From an uncultured Rhodocyclaceae bacterium (lineage in GTDB: Bacteria; Pseudomonadota; Gammaproteobacteria; Burkholderiales; Rhodocyclaceae), in assembly GCA_907163075.1 (NCBI GenBank), contig CAJQTY010000001.1, positions 620,001 to 684,000 on the forward strand: a DNA stretch of 64,000 nt. The letters are read 5' to 3'. The notes beneath the pieces are model-generated. The model searched no databases, was not told the origin of the DNA, and saw only the letters and a list, made by a program, of their open reading frames with translations. Shown one piece after another: positions 52,213 through 62,484 of the stretch. The translations under genes and the position numbers were made by a program. How positions within the stretch are numbered: the stretch's first letter is position 1; every line of letters begins with the position of its first letter.

Positions 52213-53808
52213 ATGGATACAGCGGAACACTATGCGATTCCCGCGCACGGAAACCTCGGCGGATCCTTCTGGCGTTCGAACGACTTCAACGAACGCTTTC
52301 ACCTGCGCTGGGGCAAGATAACTTTCGACGTGTCGTTCGGTGTTCAAGCCAACGTGAAAGTGATCCTGAAAGTCTATCGGAACAACGGCGTCTGTGAAAC
52401 CTACATTGTCGATACCGATGCCTACGACATTCACTGGAATCATCACAAGCGGCGCACACGGGATTTCTACATCAACCCGATGTCGAACGCCTTCGGGCCC
52501 ATCACTTGTGTCAAGTTTGCCTATATTGTCCACCTCAACGAGCACTCCATCCCCTCGCAACTGGAGTACATCTTCATGGACCAGCACCAGACCATGGAGG
52601 AAAAACCGCAAGACCGGAGAATCACCGCGGACTGGGCAACGAGCAACGGCTATCGCACCTACGAACTGAATGCGCGCGAACTGCAAAGCGATGTCGATTG
52701 GTACAACCACCATTACGAATCGCTCAACCTGACGCCCAAATTCACCAAGGGGCAGCCGAATCATCCGTATCATCCCAAACGTTTCATCCACGATCACATC
52801 GACAAGGTCGTGCGCTGCAAACAGGAGCAGCCCAACCGTTTTTGCACCATAAAGGTGAGTGTGGATTGCATCGACGACACCGACTTCACCCGGCATCTGA
52901 TTCATGCGAGCAATAGCGGGGTATGGGTCCAGTGCATCGTCGACTGGCGAAAGATGACGCTCACCAACAGTCCGAACTACGAACAGTTGAAGCGCGCCGG
53001 AGTCGAGCTGCTCGGTGTTTTCTGCACTCCGCAGCACCACCTGATCGAAGTCGATCCCGACATGCATACCAAATTCATCATTTTCAACGATGAGGATTGC
53101 ATCCTGGGCTCGTTCAATATCACATTCGACCGCTGGTGGGCCAATTGGGAATCCGGCATGGCGTTCCACTCGGCGGGCATCTGCCGCCTTCTCGACAACG
53201 TGTTCCAGAGCGAGCGTGGCGGAGTAAATCAGAAATATGGAATCGATCCGCGCGCCCGCTTCAATCTGCTCTACACCTACGGCCGCCACGTCCTGCTCGA
53301 GGGCAAGTATTACCGTCCGCACCACGCCATCCTGTCTGAAATCCACCGCGCCCGACATTCAATCCGGCTGACCCTGTTCCTGATTGGCAATCTGCTGGGC
53401 GAACATGGCGATAGCGCGGTCGACGCGCTGATACAGGCGAAGCAGCGCGGAGTCATGGTGCATATCCTGCTCAACGGGCATCTCGCCCGTCAGGGCCGGG
53501 TTGGCATCGAACGCTCCATGGACGAAGAACTCAACCGTGTTCTCCTGCCCGCGGTGCAGCAACTGCGGGAAGCCGGCGTTACCGTCGGCCTGGTCTACGG
53601 GCAGATGGACAGCCCGGTACCCTACTCGCCGATCCACTCCAAGTATTGCATCATCGATGAACACACGGTTATCGACGGAAGCTTTAACTGGTACAACACG
53701 TCGACGTTCTCGCATGACCTGACGGTGGTCGCCACTGATAAAGAACTCGCCCAGGCGTATCTTCACGAGTTTGAACAGATACAACGCCTTTTCAGGGTCT
53801 ATTATTGA
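52213..53808 (+). CDS. Phospholipase D-like protein with two HKD motifs
   Basis: The 531-residue protein has an N-terminal ~130-residue beta-rich region (RWGKITFDVSFGVQANVKVI, VKFAYIVHLNEHSIPSQLEY), recalling the N-terminal part of the preceding EEP protein. Two PLD motifs follow: DMHTKFIIFNDEDCILGSFN (about 278-300) and PIHSKYCIIDEHTVIDGSFN (about 475-495). Each has the H-x-K and downstream Gly-Ser-x-Asn. Members hydrolyse phosphodiesters in lipids or DNA through a covalent His. There is no signal sequence. It is read as the second gene of a two-gene operon with the EEP protein. Function unknown. Confidence 0.8.
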   Translation: MDTAEHYAIPAHGNLGGSFWRSNDFNERFHLRWGKITFDVSFGVQANVKVILKVYRNNGVCETYIVDTDAYDIHWNHHKRRTRDFYINPMSNAFGPITCVKFAYIVHLNEHSIPSQLEYIFMDQHQTMEEKPQDRRITADWATSNGYRTYELNARELQSDVDWYNHHYESLNLTPKFTKGQPNHPYHPKRFIHDHIDKVVRCKQEQPNRFCTIKVSVDCIDDTDFTRHLIHASNSGVWVQCIVDWRKMTLTNSPNYEQLKRAGVELLGVFCTPQHHLIEVDPDMHTKFIIFNDEDCILGSFNITFDRWWANWESGMAFHSAGICRLLDNVFQSERGGVNQKYGIDPRARFNLLYTYGRHVLLEGKYYRPHHAILSEIHRARHSIRLTLFLIGNLLGEHGDSAVDALIQAKQRGVMVHILLNGHLARQGRVGIERSMDEELNRVLLPAVQQLREAGVTVGLVYGQMDSPVPYSPIHSKYCIIDEHTVIDGSFNWYNTSTFSHDLTVVATDKELAQAYLHEFEQIQRLFRVYY

Positions 53809-53934
53809 ATAGTCGCTGGGGCGCACGGCAAATTTAGGCCAGCATGCGTTCGCCCGGCGCGCGCTCTGGTCAAACGACTGGATGTGGCAGAGTCGGGTTC
53901 GGAGTGCGCCCAATCAGCCTGGAAGGGGGCTAGC

Positions 53935-56900
53935 TTGAAAATCGAAACCGGCAGTCGGCTTGTTACGCTCATGGTCGCGCTGCTGTCTGCCTTCAGTCTC
54001 GCCACCTTCATGTACGCCGAGCGCTCCACCGAGCGTCGCCGCCTGGCCCAGCAAATTCACCTCGAAACGACGCAGGCCATTCAGCAGTTGATCAAGAGCA
54101 ACGACACCCTGACCAACGCGGCACGATATTACGCCGCCTCGGGTGAAAAATACTACCTTGCCAGATTTCAGGCGGAGCTCGAAGTCGCCGCTCGCGACAA
54201 CGCTGTCGAACGCTTGCGCCTGCTGTTGGGTGACAGCGCCGACGAGATGAGCTTTATCAGAGATGCAAAACAGAACTCCGACGCCCTCGTCGAGTTTGAA
54301 AAGGAAGCCTTGTCGCTGGCCGAAAGCGGTTCCCGCGCCGACGCCGTTGCCATGCTTCTGGGGCCCGAATACCGTGCCAAGCAGTCGATGTTCAACGGAC
54401 CGATCGACATGGTCTCGACGCAGCTCGATTTGCAGCAGCAGCGGGAGATCGCGCGGCTATCCGCACGCGCCGCTGTCGCCGGAAATGTCGCGTGGGCAAC
54501 GATGGCGGTCAACGTGCTGGGGATGCTGGTGGTTCTGCTCGGCTTCTACCGCGGCCGGATAGTCCGGCCGCTGGCGCTCATCACACGCCAGGTGGAGCAA
54601 TTGCTCGCCGGAAAAAGGACGGTGCGCTTCGTCGGCCCGCATACGGCGCACGAGGCGATCGAAATCGCCGAGTTGGCGAAGACGCTGGACGATTACCAGA
54701 AGCTGGCGATCAAACTCGACGCGCAAAGCGAAGAATTGCATCTGGTCAACGCCGAGCAGCGGGCAATTGTCGAATCAGCGACCTCGGGCATTGCGCTGAT
54801 CAAGGATCGGGTGATCCAGCGCGGCAACCGCAAGCTGCACGAGATTTTCGGCTGGCCGCCCGGCGAAATCGTCGGCCAGTCGACGCGTATCTGGTACGCC
54901 GACGACACGTCGTGGGAGGCCGACGAAAAAGAACGCTACGACCCGCTCTGGCGCGGCGAAACAAGCACCCACGAGATGCAGCTGGCGCGTCGCGACGGCA
55001 GCCGGTTCTGGGGGCGGATCGCCGGACGGGCCGTCGACGTGAGCGACGCGTCCAAGGGCTCGGTATGGATTGTCGACGACATTTCCATCGAGCACGCCGC
55101 GATCGAGGAAATGCGCAAAGCGCAAGTACTGGCCGAAGAAGCGGCGCGGATGAAATCCAATTTTCTGGCCAACATGAGCCACGAGATACGGACGCCGATG
55201 AATACCATCATCGGCATGGCCTACCTGGCGCTGAAAACCGACCCGACGCCTCGCCAGCGCGACTACCTGAAGAAGATACAGGCGTCGAGCCAGCTCCTGC
55301 TGGGCATCATCAACGACGTCCTCGACCTGTCGAAAATCGAAGCCGGCAAGATGATCGTCGAACAGACCGACTTCGATCTCGAACAGGTGCTCGACAACGT
55401 CACCAACCTGATCGCCGAAAAGGCGGCAAGCAAGGGACTGGAACTGATCATCGACGTCGCTGAAGACGTCCCGACAAATCTGGTCGGCGACCCGCTGCGA
55501 CTGGGTCAGATTCTCATCAATTACGCCAACAACGCCGTCAAGTTTACCGAGCGCGGCGAAATCGAAATCAGCATCGCCATGGCGCAGGCCGCCGAGGACG
55601 GCGTGATCCTGCGTTTCGCCGTTCGCGACACCGGAATCGGCCTCAGCGAGGAACAACGCGGACGGCTGTTCAGGAGTTTCGAGCAGGCCGACACCTCCAC
55701 CACGCGCAAGTATGGCGGTACCGGGCTCGGCCTGGTGATCGCCAAGCAGTTGGCCGAACTGATGGGCGGCGAGGTCGGCGTGGACAGTGAAATTGGCCAG
55801 GGCAGCACCTTCTGGTTCACTGCCCGACTGGGGCGCAGTGCGGTGACAGCGCGCAAACTGCAGCCGAACCCGGAACTGCGCGGCCGCCGCCTGCTGGTCG
55901 TCGATGACAGCGACACGGCGCGTCAGGTGATCGGCGAGATGCTGCGCAGCATGACCTTCAGGGTCACCACGGTGTCCTCCGGAGCCCTCGCGGTGGCCGA
56001 GGTCGCTCGCGCCGACATGGCCGGCGAGCCGTACGAAATTGTCTTCCTCGACTGGCAGATGCCCGAGCTGAACGGCATTGCCACCGCCGGCAGGATTCGT
56101 CAACTGGAACTCGCCCGTCCTCCGCAACTGGCGATGATCACCGCCTACGGCCGCGACGAACTGTTCAAAGCGGCCGAGGCGGCGGGAATCAACGACGTCC
56201 TGATCAAGCCACTGAACGCCTCCTTGCTGTTTGACTCGGTGATACGCTTCCTTGGCGGCGCACACCGCGAGATGCCGGCCCAAGCCGCCCTGGAGTCGAC
56301 CGCCGAAAGCCAGTTGGCTTCGATCGCCGGTGCACGCATCCTTCTCGTCGAAGACAATGACTTGAACCAGGAAGTAGCGACCGAATTGCTGGACGGTGCC
56401 GGCTTCGCCGTCGAGCTTGCCGAAAATGGACAAATCGCGCTGGAAAAAGTGCACAGCCACGACTTTGACCTCGTCCTCATGGACATGCAGATGCCGGTGA
56501 TGGATGGCCTCACGGCAACGATCGAAATCCGCAAGTTTCCCCGCTTCCGGGATCTGCCGATCGTGGCCATGACGGCCAATGCGATGCAGGGCGACAAGGA
56601 GAAATGCCTTCAGGCGGGAATGCAGGATCACGTGGCCAAGCCGATCGATCCGGACGATCTGTGGCGCGCCCTGCTCAAGTGGATCAGGCCGAACGCCACC
56701 AGGGCGGCGGCGGCATCGGCGAAAGCGCTGCCAGCCCGTCCGGCGGAACCCGCTTGCGAGCTTCCCGAGCAAATTGCCGGGGTCGACATGGTACTTGGGC
56801 TCAAACGCGCACTCGGCAAGAAAGCGCTTTACCTCACCATGCTGCGCAAGTTCATGGAAGGACAGGCCGTTGCCCCGGCCAGCATTGCCGCCGCGCTCGA

Positions 56901-57372
56901 TGACGACAAGTGGCCAGACGCCGAACGCCTTGCCCATACGCTCAAGGGAACCGCGGCAACGATTGGCGCAGCGGGAATCCAGGAAATCGCCACGCGCCTG
57001 GAGGCGTCGATCAGCGCACACCAGGCGCGCCCGATGGTCGACGCCGTGCTGGACGAAGTCTCCGTGCCGCTGGCTGCCGTTGTCACCGCCTTGCGCGAAT
57101 CGCTGCCGGCCGAAACCGTCGCCGCCATGCATGTCACCGTCGATCCCGCGCGCCTCAAGGCCCTGACCGAACGCCTTGCCGCGCGGCTCGCCGACGATGA
57201 CTCGGAAGCCAGCGATCTGCTGGCCGAAAACGCGGACATTTTCCGCAGTGCGTTTGGCGATCGCTACAAGGAAATCGAGGACGGCATCCGCAATTTCGAC
57301 TTCGAGATTGCGTTGACCGCACTGCGGGCCGCACTTGCCGCGCAACCCCGGGCGTCACCGAAACAGGAGTAA
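53935..57372 (+). CDS. Membrane hybrid sensor histidine kinase (PAS-HisKA-HATPase-REC-REC-HPt)
   Basis: I favour the TTG at 53935 because AAGGGGG lies 6 bases upstream and the signal-anchor then starts at residue ~8; a GTG at 53884 is the longer choice. Residues ~8-28 and ~185-205 are membrane helices enclosing a ~155-residue periplasmic helical sensor. Then a HAMP-like linker, PAS (AIVESATSGIALIKDRVIQR), HisKA ([15 protein letters not shown], His ~412), HATPase_c (NAVKFTERG, DTGIGLSEEQ, GGTGLGLVIAKQL), REC1 (RLLVVDDSDTAR ~650), REC2 (ILLVEDNDLNQE ~799) and HPt (LAHTLKGTAATIGAAG ~1000). The HD-GYP gene follows after 6 bases, so the phosphorelay probably ends there. Confidence 0.93.
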   Translation: MKIETGSRLVTLMVALLSAFSLATFMYAERSTERRRLAQQIHLETTQAIQQLIKSNDTLTNAARYYAASGEKYYLARFQAELEVAARDNAVERLRLLLGDSADEMSFIRDAKQNSDALVEFEKEALSLAESGSRADAVAMLLGPEYRAKQSMFNGPIDMVSTQLDLQQQREIARLSARAAVAGNVAWATMAVNVLGMLVVLLGFYRGRIVRPLALITRQVEQLLAGKRTVRFVGPHTAHEAIEIAELAKTLDDYQKLAIKLDAQSEELHLVNAEQRAIVESATSGIALIKDRVIQRGNRKLHEIFGWPPGEIVGQSTRIWYADDTSWEADEKERYDPLWRGETSTHEMQLARRDGSRFWGRIAGRAVDVSDASKGSVWIVDDISIEHAAIEEMRKAQVLAEEAARMKSNFLANMSHEIRTPMNTIIGMAYLALKTDPTPRQRDYLKKIQASSQLLLGIINDVLDLSKIEAGKMIVEQTDFDLEQVLDNVTNLIAEKAASKGLELIIDVAEDVPTNLVGDPLRLGQILINYANNAVKFTERGEIEISIAMAQAAEDGVILRFAVRDTGIGLSEEQRGRLFRSFEQADTSTTRKYGGTGLGLVIAKQLAELMGGEVGVDSEIGQGSTFWFTARLGRSAVTARKLQPNPELRGRRLLVVDDSDTARQVIGEMLRSMTFRVTTVSSGALAVAEVARADMAGEPYEIVFLDWQMPELNGIATAGRIRQLELARPPQLAMITAYGRDELFKAAEAAGINDVLIKPLNASLLFDSVIRFLGGAHREMPAQAALESTAESQLASIAGARILLVEDNDLNQEVATELLDGAGFAVELAENGQIALEKVHSHDFDLVLMDMQMPVMDGLTATIEIRKFPRFRDLPIVAMTANAMQGDKEKCLQAGMQDHVAKPIDPDDLWRALLKWIRPNATRAAAASAKALPARPAEPACELPEQIAGVDMVLGLKRALGKKALYLTMLRKFMEGQAVAPASIAAALDDDKWPDAERLAHTLKGTAATIGAAGIQEIATRLEASISAHQARPMVDAVLDEVSVPLAAVVTALRESLPAETVAAMHVTVDPARLKALTERLAARLADDDSEASDLLAENADIFRSAFGDRYKEIEDGIRNFDFEIALTALRAALAAQPRASPKQE

Positions 57373-57378
57373 GGAATC

Positions 57379-58518
57379 ATGGAGGCACAAGAATTCAACG
57401 CTAAAGCCACGGTTCTGGTGGTCGACGATACGCCGGACAACCTGACCCTGATGAGTTCGCTGCTCAAGGACGAATACAAGGTCAAGGTCGCCAACGGCGG
57501 CGAGAAAGCACTGCGCATCGCCCAGTCCGACAATCCGCCCGACCTCGTCCTGCTCGACATCATGATGCCCGCAATGGACGGCTACGAGGTGCTCGACCAG
57601 CTCAAGCACGATCCGCGGACGCGCGACATTCCCGTCATCTTCCTGACCGCCAAGTCGGACGTTGAAGACGAACGCAAGGGACTGGAACTTGGCGCCGTGG
57701 ACTACATCACCAAGCCGATCAGCCCGCCGATCGTTCTGGCGCGCGTCAAGACGCAGCTTTCGCTCAAGGCCTCCGCCGATTTCCTGCGCGACAAGGCCAA
57801 GTTCCTGGAGGAAGAAGTCGCCAAGCGCACCCGCGAAGTACGCGCCATCCAGGATGTGACCATCCTGGCGATGGCTTCGCTAGCCGAAACGCGCGACTCC
57901 GATACCGGCAACCACATTCGTCGCACGCAATACTACGTCAGGGCCCTGGCCGAAAAACTGAAGACGCATCCGCGTTTCGCCTACTTCCTCACGGCGAGCA
58001 ACATCGAACTGCTGTTCAAATCGGCGCCGCTGCACGATATCGGCAAGGTCGGGATTCCGGATTCCATCCTGCTTAAACCCGGAAATTTCGACGCGCAGGA
58101 ATTTCAGATCATGAAAACACACGCCGCGCTGGGCCGCGACGCCATCAACCACGCTGAAATATCGCTGGGTACCGACGTCGAGTTCCTGAGAATGGCCAAG
58201 GAAATCGCGCTTTCACACCAGGAAAAATGGGACGGCAGCGGCTATCCGGAAGGGCTCTCCGGCGATGGCATACCGATTTCCGCACGGCTGATGGCGGTGG
58301 CCGACGTCTATGACGCGCTGATCAGCAAGCGTGTGTATAAGGAGGCGATGGACCACGAAAAAGCGGCACAGATCATCGCCGAGGGCAAGGGAACACACTT
58401 CGACCCGGACATGGTCGACGCTTTTCTGCAGATCCACGACGAGTTTCGCGAAATCGCCAAACGTTTTGCTGATCCCGTCCACGATCGTCAAGAACCAGCC
58501 ACGGCGATCGCTTGCTGA
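57379..58518 (+). CDS. Response regulator with HD-GYP c-di-GMP phosphodiesterase domain
   Basis: The 379 residues begin with a REC domain (TVLVVDDTPDNL, phospho-acceptor Asp in LVLLDIMMPAMDGYE, Lys in ITKPISPP). A coiled linker (FLRDKAKFLEEEVAKRTREV) and an HD-GYP domain follow: RDSDTGNHIRRTQYYV, SAPLHDIGKVGIPDSILLKP, MKTHAALGRDAI, LSHQEKWDGSGYPEGLSGDG and LMAVADVYDALISKRVYKEA. All metal and GYP residues are present, so it should degrade c-di-GMP when phosphorylated. It follows the hybrid kinase by 6 bases and is likely its output. Confidence 0.95.
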   Translation: MEAQEFNAKATVLVVDDTPDNLTLMSSLLKDEYKVKVANGGEKALRIAQSDNPPDLVLLDIMMPAMDGYEVLDQLKHDPRTRDIPVIFLTAKSDVEDERKGLELGAVDYITKPISPPIVLARVKTQLSLKASADFLRDKAKFLEEEVAKRTREVRAIQDVTILAMASLAETRDSDTGNHIRRTQYYVRALAEKLKTHPRFAYFLTASNIELLFKSAPLHDIGKVGIPDSILLKPGNFDAQEFQIMKTHAALGRDAINHAEISLGTDVEFLRMAKEIALSHQEKWDGSGYPEGLSGDGIPISARLMAVADVYDALISKRVYKEAMDHEKAAQIIAEGKGTHFDPDMVDAFLQIHDEFREIAKRFADPVHDRQEPATAIAC

Positions 58519-58523
58519 CAACG

Positions 58524-58600
58524 CGGTAGGTCGGAAAAGCCGAAGGCGCCTTCCGACGTTCGGGACGGCGGATAACTCACCCGCGCCGCCGGCAGCGCCC
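58524..58600. repeat. Dispersed palindromic repeat (box-C-like), copy 3
   Basis: Thirty-five bases starting GTAGGTCGGAAAAGC at 58526 are identical to the left arm at 44250. The second half (GGCGGATAACTCACCCGCGCCGCC) has diverged and resembles the 25274 copy. It lies between the convergent HD-GYP and ureG genes. Confidence 0.7.
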
Positions 58601-58613
58601 CGTGATACCGGAT

Positions 58614-59222
<609 letters not shown>

Positions 59223-59226
59223 GGTT

Positions 59227-59913
59227 TCATGACCTGAAAAGACGTGAATATTGGGTTTCGTGGCGTGCGCAGGCGATGGCGAAGGCTGGCGTGAAGTTGC
59301 ACCAGGCGGATTCCGGTAGCTGCAGCGCGGCCGCCGCCACCGCTGGAATCCGCCCGCCGAGTTCGGCAAGCAGGCGCTGGCCCGAAGCCTGGCCGAGGGG
59401 AACGGCCTTGAGGGCAGCCATCACCTGGTTTTCTGCCCAGGACCACAGGTAGGCGGTGACGGCCGCTTCCGCCGGGATGCCCCAGGCGGCGGCGATACCC
59501 GCCCAGGCCGTCGGAAAGGCAAGCGCGGGCAGCGTCTCGACGGCTGCTGCGACGTAGGCCAGGCTGTCGTCGCGCAGATCGTGCAGCAGGCGGCGCATGG
59601 AAAAGCCCATCTGGGCGGTTTCAGCGCGCAATTCGGCCGATTCGCGGCTGGCCAAGAAGTCGCCGTTGAGGCGGGCGATTTCGCCTGTCGCGCCGATCGA
59701 CCAGGCGGCCATCAGGGCGGCCACCAGCGGCGCCTCGTAACGGCCGATGCCATGCAGCAGCAGGTCGGCGATCCAGCGCCCGGCCGTCGCCTCGTCGCGG
59801 ATGACGCCCGATTCGACGGCCCACTCCAGGCCTTGTGAGTAGGTGTAAGCGCCGACCGGCAGAGCCGGACTGGCGAGTTGCAGCAGGCGGGCGAGTTGCA
59901 GGGTCTGTCTCAA
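59227..59913 (-). CDS. ureF: Urease accessory protein UreF
   Basis: UreF, with UreD and UreG, forms the nickel-insertion complex. I chose the TTG at 59913, which overlaps the ureE stop (TTGA) and begins right before the family start [20 protein letters not shown]. This gives 228 residues, normal for UreF. Upstream in-frame sequence belongs to ureE. Conserved parts: [39 protein letters not shown] and [11 protein letters not shown] near the C-terminus. A longer start would overlap ureE deeply. Confidence 0.9.
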   Translation of the reverse strand: MRQTLQLARLLQLASPALPVGAYTYSQGLEWAVESGVIRDEATAGRWIADLLLHGIGRYEAPLVAALMAAWSIGATGEIARLNGDFLASRESAELRAETAQMGFSMRRLLHDLRDDSLAYVAAAVETLPALAFPTAWAGIAAAWGIPAEAAVTAYLWSWAENQVMAALKAVPLGQASGQRLLAELGGRIPAVAAAALQLPESAWCNFTPAFAIACARHETQYSRLFRS

Positions 59914-60449
59914 CGCGGCTTGAATTCGTGGATTTTCGGGACGGAACGGTGCGGGCCGTGGCCGGGATCGTGCGGATCGCCATGGCCGTGCTCGTCGCCG
60001 TGGTGGTGATGGCCGCCATGCGAGCCGTAGGCGCCGGATTCGGGCTGGAACGGCGCTTCCGTCTCGCGCACCGCGCAACCCAGCCCGCGCACCATCTCGG
60101 CCAGCACGTGATCGGCCTGGAAACGCAGCCTGCCGCCGCCGTCAGTCGGCAAAATCTGCACCGGCACGTGGCGGTTACCCAGGTGGTAGGCGGCGCGGGC
60201 GAAGAGCAGGGGACTGTCGGCGACGGCCTCGATCAGCTTTTCCGGCGCGGCGAGGATGTCGACCACGGCCGAGCCATCTTCGGCGGCCAGCCGGTCGCCG
60301 CCGTGCAGGTGGTCGCCGCGTTCGAGAAAGATGCCGGCGGCGCGGCCGGAGGCGAGCACGACCTTGAGGCGGCTGCGCTTGCGCTCGTCGTAGGCCAACG
60401 CGACGCTGTCGGTAACGGGAAGATCGGTTTTTCGGTTGAGGATGAGCAT
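59910..60449 (-). CDS. ureE: Urease accessory protein UreE (nickel chaperone)
   Basis: UreE binds nickel and passes it to UreG. The ATG at 60449 gives 179 residues: an N-terminal peptide-binding domain (SVALAYDERKRSRLKVVLAS, GIFLERGDHLHGGD) and a metal-binding domain with YHLGNRHVPVQI, where the conserved His-x-x-His-type site lies. The C-terminal His-rich tail (GSHGGHHHHGDEHGHGDPHD) adds nickel storage, as in Klebsiella UreE. It lies between ureC and ureF. Confidence 0.95.
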   Translation of the reverse strand: MLILNRKTDLPVTDSVALAYDERKRSRLKVVLASGRAAGIFLERGDHLHGGDRLAAEDGSAVVDILAAPEKLIEAVADSPLLFARAAYHLGNRHVPVQILPTDGGGRLRFQADHVLAEMVRGLGCAVRETEAPFQPESGAYGSHGGHHHHGDEHGHGDPHDPGHGPHRSVPKIHEFKPR

Positions 60450-60451
60450 GA

Positions 60452-62170
60452 TCAGAACAGGAAGTAACGCTGCGTCATCGGCAGTTCGCTCGCCGGTTCG
60501 CACACCAGCAGTTCGCCATCAGCGCGCACGGCATAGGTTTCAGGATCGACATCGATCTTCGGCGTGGCGCCGTTCAATACCATGTCCGTTTTCTTCAGAT
60601 TGCGCGTGCGCGAGACGGCGACCAGCGGCTTGGCGAGGCCGAGCGCCGTGACCGCCGGGTTATCGAGCGCCGCCTGCGAAACGAAGGTGACCGAAGTCTT
60701 CAGCGCCTTGCCGAAGCCGCCGAACATGGGCCGGTAGTGCACCGGCTGCGGCGTCGGGATCGATGCATTCGGATCGCCCATGGCGGCCGCCGTAATCATG
60801 CCGCCCTTCAGAATCAGGCTGGGCTTGACGCCAAAGAAGGCGGGCTTCCACAGTACCAGGTCGGCCAGCTTGCCGACTTCGATGGAACCGACGGTATGCG
60901 CGATGCCGTGAGTAATGGCCGGGTTGATGGTGTATTTGGCAATATAGCGCTTGACGCGGAAATTATCGTTGCGCGGCGCGTCTTCCTTCAGCGGGCCGCG
61001 CTGCAGCTTCATCTTGTGCGCCGTCTGCCAGGTGCGGATGATGACTTCGCCGATGCGGCCCATGGCCTGCGAGTCCGAGCTCATCATCGAGAAGGCGCCG
61101 AGGTCGTGCAGGATGTCCTCGGCGGCAATCGTTTCGCGGCGGATGCGCGACTCGGCAAAAGCGATGTCCTCGGCGATTGCCGAATCGAGGTGGTGGCAGA
61201 CCATCAGCATGTCGAGATGCTCGTCGACGGTGTTCACCGTGTACGGCATGGTCGGGTTGGTCGAGCTGGGCAGGACGTTGGGCAGTCCCGCGGCGCGGAT
61301 GATGTCCGGCGCGTGGCCGCCGCCGGCGCCCTCGGTGTGAAAGGTGTGGATGGTGCGGCCCTTGAAGGCATTGAGCGTAGTCTCGACGAAGCCAGATTCG
61401 TTGAGCGTGTCGGTATGGATCGCCACCTGCACGTCCATTTCGTCGGCCACGGCCAGGCAACAATCGATGGCGGCCGGCGTCGTGCCCCAGTCCTCGTGCA
61501 GCTTGAGCCCCATGGCGCCGGCTCGAACCTGTTCACGCAGGGCTTCGGGCAGGCTGGTGTTACCCTTGCCGAAAAAGCCCAGGTTCATCGGGAAGGCCTC
61601 GGCCGCCTCGAGCATGCGCTGGATGTGCCACGGCCCGGGCGTGCAGGTCGTGGCGAAGGTGCCGGTGGCCGGCCCGGTGCCGCCGCCAAGCATGGTGGTG
61701 ACGCCGGACATCAGCGCGTCGTCGATCTGCTGCGGGCAGATGAAGTGGACGTGGCTGTCGATGCCGCCGGCGGTGACGATCATGCCCTCGCCGGCAATGG
61801 CTTCGGTGCCGGGGCCGATGACGATCGTGATGCCGGGCTGAATATCCGGATTGCCGGCCTTGCCGATGGCGGCGATGCGGCCGTCCTTGATGCCAATGTC
61901 GGCCTTGACGATACCGCTAACGGCGTCGACGATCAGCGCATTGGTGATCACCGTATCAACGGTTTCCGCCGCGATGCGCTGGCTCTGGCCCATGCCGTCG
62001 CGGATGACCTTGCCGCCGCCGAATTTCACCTCCTCGCCGTAGATCGTGAAATCCTTTTCGACCTCGATGAACAGTTCGGTGTCGGCCAGGCGCAGACGGT
62101 CGCCGACGCCGCCGGAGTGCGTCGGGCCGAACATTTCGACATAGGCCTGGCGGCTGATTTTCGTACTCAT
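60452..62170 (-). CDS. ureC: Urease subunit alpha
   Basis: The catalytic subunit hydrolyses urea at a binuclear nickel site. It has 572 residues (family ~570). [14 protein letters not shown] holds two nickel His. [12 protein letters not shown] holds the Lys that is carbamylated to bridge the metals. [12 protein letters not shown] and [15 protein letters not shown] supply further His ligands. [20 protein letters not shown] carries the flap Cys and catalytic His, and SSDSQAMGR the nickel Asp. The ATG shares one base with the ureB stop (TAATG), so the two are coupled. Confidence 0.98.
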   Translation of the reverse strand: MSTKISRQAYVEMFGPTHSGGVGDRLRLADTELFIEVEKDFTIYGEEVKFGGGKVIRDGMGQSQRIAAETVDTVITNALIVDAVSGIVKADIGIKDGRIAAIGKAGNPDIQPGITIVIGPGTEAIAGEGMIVTAGGIDSHVHFICPQQIDDALMSGVTTMLGGGTGPATGTFATTCTPGPWHIQRMLEAAEAFPMNLGFFGKGNTSLPEALREQVRAGAMGLKLHEDWGTTPAAIDCCLAVADEMDVQVAIHTDTLNESGFVETTLNAFKGRTIHTFHTEGAGGGHAPDIIRAAGLPNVLPSSTNPTMPYTVNTVDEHLDMLMVCHHLDSAIAEDIAFAESRIRRETIAAEDILHDLGAFSMMSSDSQAMGRIGEVIIRTWQTAHKMKLQRGPLKEDAPRNDNFRVKRYIAKYTINPAITHGIAHTVGSIEVGKLADLVLWKPAFFGVKPSLILKGGMITAAAMGDPNASIPTPQPVHYRPMFGGFGKALKTSVTFVSQAALDNPAVTALGLAKPLVAVSRTRNLKKTDMVLNGATPKIDVDPETYAVRADGELLVCEPASELPMTQRYFLF

Positions 62171-62475
62171 TAAAGCGCTCCCTGAATCAGTCCACGGAAG
62201 CCATAAACCTTGCGTTCGCCGGCCAACGCAACCAGCTGCACGGTGCGCGTCTGGCCCGGCTCGAAGCGCACGGCGGTTCCGGCGGCAATATCGAGGCGAA
62301 AACCGCGGGTCCTGGCGCGATCGAAGGCCAGCGCGGCGTTGGTTTCGAAGAAGTGGTAATGCGAGCCGACCTGGATCGGCCGGTCGCCGGTATTGGCGAC
62401 CGTCAGCTCGATTTTTTCACGCCCGGCGTTGAGTTCAAGTTCGCCGGCTTCAACCAGCATTTCGCCTGGAATCAT
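62170..62475 (-). CDS. ureB: Urease subunit beta
   Basis: A structural subunit of 101 residues: [20 protein letters not shown], then the signature [18 protein letters not shown] and [20 protein letters not shown], ending [11 protein letters not shown]. It follows ureJ and overlaps ureC by one base. Separate beta and gamma subunits are typical of most bacterial ureases. Confidence 0.97.
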   Translation of the reverse strand: MIPGEMLVEAGELELNAGREKIELTVANTGDRPIQVGSHYHFFETNAALAFDRARTRGFRLDIAAGTAVRFEPGQTRTVQLVALAGERKVYGFRGLIQGAL

Positions 62476-62484
62476 GGCCAGTCC

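Noticed and set aside
54775..57345. An 856-codon frame antisense to the second hybrid kinase
   Set aside because: No domain is visible and the kinase reads perfectly on the other strand.
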